Numbered from the stretch's first letter, positions 21,101-28,617 are shown. The stretch is 64,000 nucleotides of DNA from Pseudomonadales bacterium (GCA_012103535.1 WLWQ01000002.1:868001-932000); one strand, 5' to 3'. A program made the numbers and translations. Notes: generated by a model from the letters alone, not told the origin.

Positions 21101-22185
21101 TTCAGGGACTAGTGAATTTTCCGTTCGATCAGGAAGACTACTTGCGTCTAGATTTAGCCTATTTGCGATTGCCCGGCGATGAAGAAGATGTATTAACAGA
21201 AGGCTTAGCGGAAGAGGAAGTAGTAGAAGCAGCAGTAGAGGAAGAACCTATCGATGTTCTGGTGGATATCGATCCCCGTGAATTACCGCCCATGTATTTT
21301 TCCACTGAAGAATTCGCCATCGGCAGTCGTCCCTTCGGCGCATTTGATTTTACCTTCGTACCTAACGCAGAAGGTGCCGAAGTAAGAGACATAGTCTTCG
21401 ATTTTCGTGGTCTGCGTTTAAACATGGAAGGGCCCTATATAGATGGCACCGAGGTCGATGAATATTCCGCACGCTTCGCCCCGAGCTTCGACTGGTATTT
21501 TGATGGATCCGAACACAGATCAGAACTCACTGGTATTCTGTATGCAGATAACATGGCGGATGTTCTGACTGCCAATGGCTACGCTGCCATGTTTGAAAGT
21601 GAGAATGCTATTTTCTTTGCCGACATTTCCTGGCCTGGCACCCCAGCGTTTTTTGGGGGCTCAAACTTGAGTGGCGAAATCGATATGGATATTGAGAACG
21701 GCAGGTTCTTGCAAGGATCGGGCGGGCAGGGTGCCTTGCGTCTAATCAGCATTCTGAATTTCAATGCCATTATGACGCGAGCGAGAATCAGTAATGATTT
21801 GGTGCGTACCGGTTTGGCCTACGATGAAATTACTGCCGAACTCAGCCTCGATGACGGTCATGTGAATATCGAAGACAGGTTGGTGATATCCGGGCCGTCC
21901 AGTCTCTATCAGATCACTGGCGAACTGGATCTGGATGATGAAACAATTCTCGGCGAGATGTTTGTCACCCTGCCGGTGAGTGACAATATTCCATGGTTGG
22001 GACTATTAACGGCAAACATTCCGCTGGCGGTGGGTGCCTATCTCTTCGATCAAATTTTTGGTGACCAGGTAGACAGCCTAACAAGTGCGGTCTACACACT
22101 GGATGGACCCTGGGAAGGCTTGGAGCCTGAATTCAAACAGGCGTTTGGATCACCGGAAGAATCACAAGAAGCTTCGATAGATTAA
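18112..22185 (+). CDS. yhdP: YhdP-family AsmA-like phospholipid transport protein
   Basis: 1357 residues from a GTG start preceded by CGGAG. One N-terminal membrane helix (about 21-42, LVMLVLVSVILLAAYVSAG) anchors a very large periplasmic beta-sheet body (DUF3971 and AsmA-like C-terminal region, with GPSSLYQITGELDLDDETI near the end). In E. coli YhdP, TamB and YdbH carry phospholipid across the envelope. An acidic stretch rich in Glu (about 1023-1045, LAEEEVVEAAVEEEP) is a likely linker. It closes the mreBCD-maf-rng-yhdP run; in Pseudomonas the next gene is nit, which here lies 30.7 kb away. Confidence 0.93.
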   Translation: MSQREDDSDSMFLKILKRAYQQLVMLVLVSVILLAAYVSAGRQFMPVVSRYASTFEERIVEFTGVPVSVDSLTGTFEGFNPQIRVNGLRLLVGATAEDENASALVFNSATVIVDIPRSIWERRWILEDFVVETLEINFQQDAEGSWQLAGLESSGEAAEVNLDDLFQSLRSVAFLNLNNADINFRNNTGRSFSLNNGSAAIQNLGDAHFLHVNGDFGENGDQIAFSFEVTGNELAEVNGVVHIDLPSTDYSEIFVGQSLSAFSVEELVGGGNLWLSINEGQLTGGTTELALERVTLIGQEMAPVTLENISGGALLSRDLENNSLEIILADMAVNWEDHYWRPFNIYTAYTPEQSISIRADSIDLALVSQLAIASGLLDDSARSQLEQYSPAGKLENLSFIAPLGDSSELELSLRSNIASVEIGTVNGSPNMWGLNGYLDLSYDSSANLISGFGEMESDEFSINLPNVFTSVWDYTYVNGRLNFRVDLNNGQEVKLVSSMVVAESEVVDGHAKFSSRVHQYPDGEREACLDLFVGAERVNAEYKSVYLPDGPNIDDNLRQNMEWLDTAVLSGEVRDSGVIFRGSTRQGSDAMTKTFQSYYLMSDGEINFADDWPNISSMSGYVYTDDNNIDIEVLSGESLNLDLGAVIGEVRRNAADENWLTVNGQSAGLTASGLNYLQQAPLGERLKNSFANWRAEGDLAADIEVRVPLNLPGREPEVRLNVAVADNNLEIPDYALSVRQLTGPVIFDSITGLEPSYLTAQLFGRPVAMELSSQVNEGEIETIFVNAEGSGTREELIAWPQQSRFVQDVLTEMDGDLVYSANLSLEQREDSAQGNTLIIDSELAGAALNLPQPFGKSADETTDLHIELQFGDAESIVGNFGENVQFELGMEEGAVNGGVVTVGSYDAPLSSLSESDSEGIMIIGEMDRLVLEEWTRFLGELNSTSNPSADLNNAIGFVDVQLDILELYEQELPGVAMRIEGDAASNSWAINLDSDSIQGLVNFPFDQEDYLRLDLAYLRLPGDEEDVLTEGLAEEEVVEAAVEEEPIDVLVDIDPRELPPMYFSTEEFAIGSRPFGAFDFTFVPNAEGAEVRDIVFDFRGLRLNMEGPYIDGTEVDEYSARFAPSFDWYFDGSEHRSELTGILYADNMADVLTANGYAAMFESENAIFFADISWPGTPAFFGGSNLSGEIDMDIENGRFLQGSGGQGALRLISILNFNAIMTRARISNDLVRTGLAYDEITAELSLDDGHVNIEDRLVISGPSSLYQITGELDLDDETILGEMFVTLPVSDNIPWLGLLTANIPLAVGAYLFDQIFGDQVDSLTSAVYTLDGPWEGLEPEFKQAFGSPEESQEASID

Positions 22186-22198
22186 CTGGATTCCTTAA

Positions 22199-23089
22199 CT
22201 ACCGAATAGCCTCAATGCGGGAATAGGGAACATACCAGATGTCCTTATTACCAAATCCGCCTGATCGTTCCGAATCAAAAAAGAAATATTCGAAGTCCGG
22301 TGAAAAAGCAGGGCAGCGATCGTGTTGATCGGAATTTATTCCAGGTCCTAAATTGACTAACTCCGTCCACGCGCCAGCATCGTTGCGTGTCGTGACATAG
22401 ATGTCATCCATGCCGAAACCTTCAGCGCGATTCGATGTAATGTACAACGAGTTGCCATCTTCCGAAGGCAGCGAATGATGTTCACTGGCAGCGCTGTTTA
22501 TGTTCGGGCCAAGATTCTGTGCCTCCTGCCAAATACCATCGATGCGTTCTGACATCCAGATGTCATTGCCACCGAAACCACCCTCGCGGGTTGAAGTCCA
22601 ATAAGCGAATTCCCACTCGTCCCCGGTGAAATAGAGACAGTGATCCATGTCCGCTGAATTAAAGGGCGCACCGAGATTTCGAGGCTCTGTCCATTTGCCG
22701 TCTTCCCAATCGCTTACATAAATATCAGTCGCTCCGAATCCCCCAGGCCGATTACTCATGATGTAGAGTTGCTGTGCATCAGGAGACAGTAAGGGTTCCA
22801 CTTCCAGATAATCTGCCGTGCTGACTTCCCAAACGATAGTTGGTTCCGACCAGTCTTCGCCCTGACGCTGGGTTACACAGATATCCGAACCCACTGTGCC
22901 TTCCCGATCGAAGCAGTTGAAATACATGGTGTTGCCATCTGGCGTAAAAGTGGGCTCGGCATCCCGGGCTGCAGTATTGATCACCTCGCCCATATTAATA
23001 GGACCAGGATCTTGCGCGAGTGCAAACGAACTAATATTCAATGCAAGAATGAAGAGAATTTTTATTGAAACGGGCGCTGAAAATTTCAT
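22199..23089 (-). CDS. secreted PD40/WD40-like beta-propeller protein
   Basis: Start placed at the ATG at 23089, giving a 296-residue protein with a clean signal peptide (MKFSAPVSIKILFILALNI, cleavage near ALA-QDP). The body has repeated PD40 (TolB-type) blades: EPTFTPDGNTMYFNC, EPLLSPDAQQLYIMSNR, SLPSEDGNSLYITSNR and CPAFSPDFEYFFFDSER, each followed by GGFG..DIYV/DIW. An upstream in-frame start would add 14 residues before the signal peptide. Converges with yhdP, 13 bp between stops. Function unknown; probably a periplasmic binding or scaffold propeller. Confidence 0.8.
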   Translation of the reverse strand: MKFSAPVSIKILFILALNISSFALAQDPGPINMGEVINTAARDAEPTFTPDGNTMYFNCFDREGTVGSDICVTQRQGEDWSEPTIVWEVSTADYLEVEPLLSPDAQQLYIMSNRPGGFGATDIYVSDWEDGKWTEPRNLGAPFNSADMDHCLYFTGDEWEFAYWTSTREGGFGGNDIWMSERIDGIWQEAQNLGPNINSAASEHHSLPSEDGNSLYITSNRAEGFGMDDIYVTTRNDAGAWTELVNLGPGINSDQHDRCPAFSPDFEYFFFDSERSGGFGNKDIWYVPYSRIEAIR

Positions 23090-23308
23090 AAACACCTCAG
23101 GAATGCGGCTGATTGAATACAGTGATAGCAAACACCAAAATAGAAGTAAATAGATATACTTTATAACTAAAAGGGGCCATGTCTAATACTATATAAATTC
23201 AAGCTAAAAACGCCCATATTTCAGTTATTTGCCGTTGACTCGAAGCTAGATAAACCTTACTCTCACGGTCAATCTAAACAACCCAAAATCCCTATCCAGG
23301 AGGATGGA

Positions 23309-23728
23309 ATGAATATTCGTCGCACATTAACCGCCTTAGCGGCCGCTGCAGTTGCAGGTCTAATGGTACTGGTTCTGCCAGTACTGGCCCATCACGCATC
23401 TACGCCTTTCTATGATCCTGAAAATGTGATCGATTTAGAAGGATCAGTCACCCGCTTCGTCTTCAGGAATCCCCATGCATTCCTATTTATCGATGTAACT
23501 GATGAAAGCGGTGAGGTTTCTGAATGGCAGGTAGAGCTGGGTGCACCGGTTGGACTACGCCGAATCGGTTGGACTCCAGAGACCTTACCAATAGGCATGG
23601 AAGTTAAAATGACTGGCCGCCGCTCACGGGCCGAAGGCTCACAGGGTGTTTGCTGTGTGCGCATGACCCGTGCCGATGGCAGTCCCGTGCTGGAAGGCGG
23701 TGCAGTGAGAGAGCGGACCCAGGACTAA
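23309..23728 (+). CDS. DUF6152-family exported protein
   Basis: 139 residues with a signal peptide (about 1-27, AAAAVAGLMVLVLPVLAHH). After it comes the family-defining HHAST...YDPENVIDLEGSV start and FVFRNPHAFLFIDVTDE. These small periplasmic beta proteins are frequent in marine and soil proteobacteria beside cyclase or PQQ-dehydrogenase genes; their role is unknown. A good SD (AGGAGG, 23299-23304) precedes the ATG. Operon with the next gene (16-bp gap). Confidence 0.75.
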   Translation: MNIRRTLTALAAAAVAGLMVLVLPVLAHHASTPFYDPENVIDLEGSVTRFVFRNPHAFLFIDVTDESGEVSEWQVELGAPVGLRRIGWTPETLPIGMEVKMTGRRSRAEGSQGVCCVRMTRADGSPVLEGGAVRERTQD

Positions 23729-23744
23729 GGGATAGGGATTTGTA

Positions 23745-24491
23745 ATGAATAAAATAATCAAAAATAAAATGACGAAGTTAATTGCTGCCTGTGCTGGTTT
23801 GGCTGCGCTTGTTCTGGGCACTGCCATGCCCCAATTGAGTGCCGAGGGTGTCGATAGCCATATTCCTGACCTGGCGGGTATATGGGATGGTACTCCCCGG
23901 GTTCGACCAGTAAATGGGGAAACCGTACCCTGGGGCGAGAACAATTTTCCCGATCTAAATGCACGGGCTCGCGCTTATCAGGAAGTGTGGGAAGAGATCA
24001 TGGCGCCGAAGTACGATTGCCAGCCTGCCTCTTCTCCAGCAATTCAATACGATCCCTACCACATGCAAGTAACGCAGTGGCCGGATCGAGTTATGTTCCG
24101 CTACGAAAAAGATGACCAGTTACGAACCGTCTGGTTAGATGGTCGTGAACCCACTGCAATGGATTTTAGTTTGCAGGGATTCTCACGTGGCTATTACGAA
24201 GATGGATCGCTTTACATCACAACGACTCACTTCGTATTTGATATAGCCGGTTTCGATGATTACAACGGCATTCCTTCTTCTTCGCAGAAAGTGCTTACTG
24301 AAAGGTATTGGCGGGAAGATGACGAGTTACGTTTAACGCTGACTGTGGAAGATCCGATGTTCTTTAATGGGCCAGTGTCTTACACCACTCGCTGGTTGCC
24401 GGCGGGAGATGGGTACAAGTTAGCGCCTTATAATTGTGATCCGGAAGCTTCAAGATTGTCGGTGAGGTTTTTTCCTTCTAGGTATGATTAG
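23745..24491 (+). CDS. exported protein of unknown function, partner of DUF6152 gene
   Basis: 248 residues with an N-terminal signal sequence (LIAACAGLAALVLGTAMPQLSA) and a mature part beginning HIPDLAGIWDG, a start shared by many exported proteins found next to DUF6152 genes. Rich in aromatic residues, no recognisable catalytic motif. Two cysteines (in YDCQPAS and YNCDPEA) could form a disulfide. Followed by a strong terminator, so the DUF6152 pair is a two-gene unit. Confidence 0.65.
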   Translation: MNKIIKNKMTKLIAACAGLAALVLGTAMPQLSAEGVDSHIPDLAGIWDGTPRVRPVNGETVPWGENNFPDLNARARAYQEVWEEIMAPKYDCQPASSPAIQYDPYHMQVTQWPDRVMFRYEKDDQLRTVWLDGREPTAMDFSLQGFSRGYYEDGSLYITTTHFVFDIAGFDDYNGIPSSSQKVLTERYWREDDELRLTLTVEDPMFFNGPVSYTTRWLPAGDGYKLAPYNCDPEASRLSVRFFPSRYD

Positions 24492-24511
24492 TTGGTTGGA
24501 TGTTTGATGAG

Positions 24512-24537
24512 AAAGCCATCTTCGGATGGCTTTTTTT
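24512..24537 (+). terminator. rho-independent terminator
   Basis: AAAGCCATC-TTCG-GATGGCTTT: 9-bp stem with a UUCG tetraloop followed by a run of T. Ends the DUF6152 two-gene unit. Confidence 0.9.
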
Positions 24538-24562
24538 ATGGATGGCTGGAAGTTCGGAGATG

Positions 24563-24671
24563 GACATGGATTGGGTATTCAGTTCCGTTACACGCCGTGA
24601 ATACGTCCCTGTAGGCTCGGCGCCCGCTCCCGGCGGGCGACGGTCACTGAACTGAATACCCAATACATGTC
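24563..24671. repeat. 109-bp inverted-repeat element with GC-rich core
   Basis: Arms 24563-24585 and 24649-24671 are inverted copies matching 22 of 23 bases. The core includes the phrase GTGAATACGTCCCTGTAGGC and a CGCCCG/CGGGCG hairpin (24621-24626 with 24634-24639). The core phrase resembles a dispersed intergenic repeat I recall from several gammaproteobacteria (recall only). Lies at the left edge of the cassette-like run. Confidence 0.75.
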
Positions 24672-24777
24672 TATTGGGAATTACTCATATGCGCATAGCG
24701 TTTTTTCTAAACTAGTTCGACTGTTCCAATACAAGGACTTGAAGCGTAAACCGAACCCACAAATTGGCCGAGACTAT

Positions 24778-24806
24778 GGGAAACCGACAAAGTCGGTTTT
24801 CCCTTT
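24778..24806 (+). terminator. terminator-like hairpin
   Basis: GGGAAACCGAC-AAA-GTCGGTTTTCCC, an 11-bp stem with one bulged base followed by TTTTT. It sits about 22 bp before the next gene, so it either ends a transcript from the left or attenuates entry into the cassette-like run. Confidence 0.65.
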
Positions 24807-24828
24807 TTACAAATTTTAGGACTCCACG

Positions 24829-25710
24829 ATGATTCCCGATCCTCCAATAATTTCTGAAGATGACATGCAAAAGTGCAGAGATACCGGTGATTATTGTCCA
24901 GTTCTGTTTGAGTGGTACAAGTTTGTCATGTCAGTTTGTTATGTGTTTGCAAATCTCATGCAAGAGTCACCTGTTGTGAGAAAAGATATTTCAGGGAGGG
25001 ATTACGCTGTGCTCATAGGACTAATGAATCGCTGCGCCAAATTGATGCATTCAAACATAGATTTATCGCACAAAAGTGAGTTTGGCGAGACCACATCGAT
25101 CATTGATCGGTGTATTTTTGAGTCATCTGTAATACTTGATTGGTTGTGTACGAATGACAATGAAGACAAATTTGATCGATATATTGCTTCTGGTTTTCGA
25201 ACAGAATTGGAACTGAAAGATCAAATCCTAAAAGCAATTGATAAAAGAGGTGGGGATCACCTGCAGATCGAAGACAGAATGTTGGCGTCAGTTGATCGCC
25301 ACCTTGAGGAAGCAGAGTTCGATGATGAATCTGTGAAAAGCACCAAACCACTACCCGATCTTGCAGCAATGTTAGTGTCTCTAGGTCAAGATAGAATTAT
25401 GTATACCACTGGCCAGCGTATTGGGTCTCATCATGTGCATGGCACTTGGGTTGGATTAAGAATGCATTATATAGACCGTGAACAAGACGGTGTGTTTCGA
25501 ACAAAAGGCAAAACCGATACTCATGTGAATCAATATGTGTACATCCCGCTAATTGTTCTCGAAACATTAGGAAATTTCGTAAGATTCCTTTTTGTTGGCT
25601 CAGACGAAGAAACTGAAAGTGTGCTTGGACTGTTCGATTCCATACACCAAGAAATTTTGGATATTAATCTAGAAGTAGTCGGAAGCGACTTTGCCGTAGC
25701 GGAGAAATAG
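24829..25710 (+). CDS. DUF5677-like protein (HEPN-related), cassette gene 1
   Basis: 293 residues, soluble and mostly helical. A segment SIIDRCIFESSVILDWLCTN (about 90-109) and a C-terminal QRIGSHHVHGTW (about 199-210) resemble the DUF5677 arrangement of an arginine helix followed by a conserved His; the R-x6-H spacing is HEPN-like. Family call is from motif recall only. The gene ends directly at an attC-like site, and codon/AT content looks different from the core genes by eye. Its left boundary is not an obvious attC or attI. No function can be assigned. Confidence 0.55.
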   Translation: MIPDPPIISEDDMQKCRDTGDYCPVLFEWYKFVMSVCYVFANLMQESPVVRKDISGRDYAVLIGLMNRCAKLMHSNIDLSHKSEFGETTSIIDRCIFESSVILDWLCTNDNEDKFDRYIASGFRTELELKDQILKAIDKRGGDHLQIEDRMLASVDRHLEEAEFDDESVKSTKPLPDLAAMLVSLGQDRIMYTTGQRIGSHHVHGTWVGLRMHYIDREQDGVFRTKGKTDTHVNQYVYIPLIVLETLGNFVRFLFVGSDEETESVLGLFDSIHQEILDINLEVVGSDFAVAEK

Positions 25711-25773
25711 TCCTAACAAACAAATCAATTAGGGACAGGGCTAATGCCTTGCCCATTATTAGGGGCGTTATAC
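25711..25773 (+). other. attC-like recombination site 1
   Basis: 63 bp directly after the stop of cassette gene 1. It begins TCCTAACAAA and ends GGGGCGTTATACC, matching the TAACAA...GCGTTRRRY layout of integron attC sites, with an inner GGGC/GCCC stem. The two end cores are only partly complementary, so this is the weaker of the two complete sites. Confidence 0.5.
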
Positions 25774-25795
25774 CTATCACGTTGCCGAGAGATTT

Positions 25796-26257
25796 ATGCA
25801 AGATAAAAGAGAGCACTACGAGATACTCCTGGACAAAATGGCTCTGGCACATGAGCAAGAGTTCCATCTTGAAGCATCTTGGATCGCCTACTCGATCCTT
25901 GAAGACAGATTGCTTTCAGCATTGAAAAGATCAGGCGGCACAACTTATCCGAATGGGGATGACATTCGAATGCTTGGGCAAAAGATCCAGGAGCTCATAG
26001 CAAGAAGAGCAGAACTAAATGACCAGCATGCTACTGGAGACAAACTACTCGGTGCATATTTCTCTTTGAACCTCTTGGATAAGCTAAAAGATTGGAAAGA
26101 TCGAAGAAATGATCTTATGCATGCAATGGCAGATTCTACGAAAACGATAGCAGAATTATCCAAGGAAACTTACCTTTTGAGCCTTGATTCAAAGCAGATC
26201 GTAAAGGATACATGCAACGCCGCTAGATTATTGAAAAAAAATAGATCAAAGGCATAG
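25796..26257 (+). CDS. small HEPN-like protein, cassette gene 2
   Basis: 153 residues, all-helical by eye, no signal or membrane segment. Arg104-NDLM-His109 (in DRRNDLMHAM) matches the Rx4H catalytic signature of HEPN ribonucleases, and the preceding helix pair (EASWIAYSILEDRLLSAL) is typical of such folds. HEPN proteins are common toxins and anti-phage effectors, but no partner nucleotidyltransferase (MNT) antitoxin lies beside it. Starts at an ATG without strong SD, 22 bp after attC-like site 1, and ends inside attC-like site 2. Confidence 0.6.
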   Translation: MQDKREHYEILLDKMALAHEQEFHLEASWIAYSILEDRLLSALKRSGGTTYPNGDDIRMLGQKIQELIARRAELNDQHATGDKLLGAYFSLNLLDKLKDWKDRRNDLMHAMADSTKTIAELSKETYLLSLDSKQIVKDTCNAARLLKKNRSKA

Positions 26258-26317
26258 CAAACAATTCAATCAAGGATAAACTGCTGCGCAGTTTGCCCAT
26301 TGACAAGGGCGTTATGC
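26252..26317 (+). other. attC-like recombination site 2
   Basis: 66 bp from GCATAGC (26252-26258) to GTTATGC (26311-26317); the two ends are inverted complements apart from one base. Inside, TCAAT (26266-26270) pairs with ATTGA (26299-26303), and AAACTGC-TGC-GCAGTTT (26278-26294) makes a perfect central stem. This is the folded single-strand hairpin expected of an attC, and it overlaps the stop codon of cassette gene 2, as cassette sites often do. Confidence 0.7.
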
Positions 26318-26339
26318 GTACAGAGGAGTATACAGCGCG

Positions 26340-27029
26340 GTGCAACTAGTACCATCAAGTTCAATAAGATCCTGGATGACTGTTGGCGCTTCTAAATCGC
26401 CATCAGCGATTTCAACAGTGTGTCCCCACTGTGGGGAGCGAGGAATATTTACTCTCCAATCACAGCACGATGACCAACACCGCATGGCAGTAGCTTCATC
26501 TGCGAAGTGCCCTGGTTGCAACAAACTAGTCAAGTTTTGGGCAGTTAGAGCTGAAAAGCAACCTAAAGGAGTTGATAAGAACCCCGAGGCTGTGTATATG
26601 TATCCATCAGCAAAGAGTTATTATCCGGCTCCCGAACTTCAATCAAATATACCTGAAGCATTACAGAACGCTTTCGTTTCAACGATAGATGCATACAATT
26701 CTAGAAACTACGCGGCAACAGCTGTCTGCGCTAGAAGGACCTTGGAAGGTATTTTTAAGTACTTAGTGTCTGAAGACCAAAGAAACGCGCCCTTAGCCCG
26801 TCTCATTGAGCGAGTAACGGAGGACATGGATTTAGCTGCTCCTCTTACATCTTTATCACATGCTATACGTGACGGCGGGAACTTGGGAGCGCACTTCGAT
26901 ATGGAAAAAGAACCCGATCAGGTTCTCGCTAAGCATATGGTAGAGCTACTGGATTATTTGATCTCTTATTTATATGTACTACCCAATGAAATTCAAAACT
27001 TGGAAGAAAGTTTGGGAAGGAATGCCTAA
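26340..27029 (+). CDS. zinc-ribbon DUF4145 protein, cassette gene 3
   Basis: 229 residues from a GTG preceded by AGAGGAG. N-terminal zinc ribbon with Cys28/31 and Cys57/60, then a helical DUF4145 domain (about 95-225) ending in IRDGGNLGAHFD, the Arg...GN..aH signature of this HEPN-clan family. DUF4145 domains occur alone or attached to restriction and defence enzymes; the isolated form has no established activity. The following gene is a diverged paralogue with the same layout. An alternative ATG at 26376 would keep all domains. Confidence 0.65.
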   Translation: MQLVPSSSIRSWMTVGASKSPSAISTVCPHCGERGIFTLQSQHDDQHRMAVASSAKCPGCNKLVKFWAVRAEKQPKGVDKNPEAVYMYPSAKSYYPAPELQSNIPEALQNAFVSTIDAYNSRNYAATAVCARRTLEGIFKYLVSEDQRNAPLARLIERVTEDMDLAAPLTSLSHAIRDGGNLGAHFDMEKEPDQVLAKHMVELLDYLISYLYVLPNEIQNLEESLGRNA

Positions 27030-27084
27030 TGCTTTCTACGCCCACGCTGTCTGATAGGCATTGTGACTACGAGAAATTTATAAA

Positions 27085-27735
27085 ATGAATAGTTGGTGGG
27101 AGTTAGGCGAGTGGTCTGGGTACCAGGGCAGCGAACTCTCTTTGCATCGAATCGAATGCCCTTTTTGTTCTGAGCGGGGCAACTGGGCAGTTAATAACCA
27201 AGCCGAGAAAAAGAAACCCAATGGATCTAAAGTTCTCCACTTCGATACGCTTAGATGTGGAAACTGCGCCATGTACGTTATGGTTTTTTGGTCCGGTGCG
27301 CGTGGACACCACGACTATAAGTTAGTTCCTTGGCCCATCGAGAAGCTGGACGAGCATCCTGAGTACTGGCCAGATGAAGTTGGCCGGTTTTGGTTACAGG
27401 CAAAACGAAGCTTGCGAGATGAAAATTGGGATGCTGCTGCGATCATGGCCAGAAGCGCACTTCAAGCCTCTCTCAGAGAGCAAAAGGCTGAGGTAGGTAG
27501 CCTTAAACGCGAAATTGACGACCTATCAGAAAAAGGAGTCTTACCGAACATAGTTAAAGATTGGTCTCACAATGTGAGAGAACTTGGAAACGAATCAGCG
27601 CACCCACAACCGGGTCAAAAACCAACTGATCCTCAAGATGCTAGTGATATTGTGAAATTTATGGATTACTTATTCGAGTATTTGTATACCCTCCCGAAGC
27701 AGATCAAAGAATATCGGGAAAGAAAGGACGCATAA
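27085..27735 (+). CDS. zinc-ribbon DUF4145 protein, cassette gene 4 (paralogue of gene 3)
   Basis: 216 residues. Zinc ribbon with Cys25/28 and Cys58/61, followed by a DUF4145 helical domain (about 100-210) with VRELGNESAHPQ, the canonical Arg-x-x-GN-x-x-x-H signature, and a shared C-terminal phrase (MDYLFEYLYTLPKQIKE versus LDYLISYLYVLPNEIQN in gene 3). No attC separates genes 3 and 4 (55-bp gap), so they would be one two-gene cassette. The stop codon overlaps the GCATAAC start of an attC remnant. Confidence 0.68.
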   Translation: MNSWWELGEWSGYQGSELSLHRIECPFCSERGNWAVNNQAEKKKPNGSKVLHFDTLRCGNCAMYVMVFWSGARGHHDYKLVPWPIEKLDEHPEYWPDEVGRFWLQAKRSLRDENWDAAAIMARSALQASLREQKAEVGSLKREIDDLSEKGVLPNIVKDWSHNVRELGNESAHPQPGQKPTDPQDASDIVKFMDYLFEYLYTLPKQIKEYRERKDA

Positions 27736-27775
27736 CAATCAGTTCAATTAAGGACTCGGCTTCCACATAATTGAA
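27730..27775 (+). other. truncated attC-like site (3' half missing)
   Basis: Starts with a perfect GCATAACAA core (27730-27738) over the stop codon and contains an exact TTCAATTA/TAATTGAA arm pair (27743-27750 and 27768-27775). The expected GTTATGC end does not follow; the sequence runs into GGAAGTG instead, suggesting that the right half was lost. Confidence 0.55.
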
Positions 27776-27886
27776 GGAAGTGAAATAGGACACCCACAAA
27801 TTTACGCCCAAAACTTGGGCTTTGTTTAGCTTTTCCTCGGAAAAATAGGGGACACTGATCAGTTAGCTAATTAACTATACGAAAAT

Positions 27887-27930
27887 AGGGACAGATTTAT
27901 TTTTAAGATGAGAAAAATAGATCTATCCCA
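27887..27930. repeat. GGGACAGATTTA-type hairpin repeat
   Basis: AGGGACAGATTTATTTTT (27887-27904) and its imperfect inverse (27913-27930). A half-arm of another hairpin family (GGGGACACTGAT) lies just before it at 27849-27860. One of several such palindromes in the 27.8-45.2 kb region. Confidence 0.6.
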
Positions 27931-28000
27931 ATTATTTCCATTTGAGTTGAAATACGATTGAGAATGTAATGAGACTATTAAACCGTAGAAGTGCGAAGCT

Positions 28001-28510
28001 ATGACTGGCCGAGGGCAAATCATTCTTGGAATTCTTTTCGGATTCGTCGCAATCGGGCTGTGGATGGTGATTGTGCCCGGGTTATTCGAGAATGCTGTTG
28101 CAGATGTCGATTGGCTCGCGTTTGGTCTCAGGTGGGCGGCGCTTGTTCAGTTGCCCCTCATAGCAGGGATTGTGGTTGTGTCACAACAGTGTTTTTGGTC
28201 ATCTGTTCACGCTGATGGATCTACACCGAACATTGGAAGTTCGATTGAGATCAATAGGCGCTATTTAACAAACACACTTGAGCAATCGGTTTTATCTACG
28301 GTTGGGCTACTCGCATTGTCGATTACCGTGCCTTTGCAATACTTGGGCTTCGTACCTGCGCTGGGAATATTGTTTGTAATCGGACGCATCTGCTTTTGGG
28401 TGGCATACCACATTAATCCATATGCTCGCGCCTTTGGCTTAGTGTTGACGTTTGGCCCTACGCTAGGTGTTTATGTTTACATAATACAGGGCTTAATAAT
28501 TTCTATCTGA
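28001..28510 (+). CDS. MAPEG-family membrane protein
   Basis: 169 residues with four hydrophobic helices. The second half carries the MAPEG layout: EINRRYLTNTLEQSVLSTVGLLAL followed by IGRICFWVAYHINPYARAFGL, split here around residues 83-150. MAPEG proteins are membrane glutathione transferases/peroxidases and relatives; the bacterial members are mostly uncharacterised. A 265-bp spacer separates it from the cassette-like run. Start ATG chosen because it precedes the first helix. Confidence 0.7.
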   Translation: MTGRGQIILGILFGFVAIGLWMVIVPGLFENAVADVDWLAFGLRWAALVQLPLIAGIVVVSQQCFWSSVHADGSTPNIGSSIEINRRYLTNTLEQSVLSTVGLLALSITVPLQYLGFVPALGILFVIGRICFWVAYHINPYARAFGLVLTFGPTLGVYVYIIQGLIISI

Positions 28511-28540
28511 ACAGCATCTGGGAATATAGTGGAAACTATT

Positions 28541-28595
28541 GGGGACGGAGGGATTTAAATTTAGCAATTGTATAAAAATAATTCCCTCCGTCCCC
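28541..28595. repeat. GGGGACGGAGGG-type hairpin repeat, copy 1
   Basis: GGGGACGGAGGGATTT (28541-28556) and its inverse (28580-28595), 15 of 16 bases matching, between the MAPEG and methyltransferase genes. A second diverged copy is at 41750-41808. Confidence 0.75.
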
Positions 28596-28617
28596 TTTAA
28601 TTTTTCTCTGTAACATC

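Noticed and set aside
27021..27084. A further attC between cassette genes 3 and 4
   Set aside because: Only an 8-bp inverted repeat is present; the TAACAA and GTTRRRY ends are missing.
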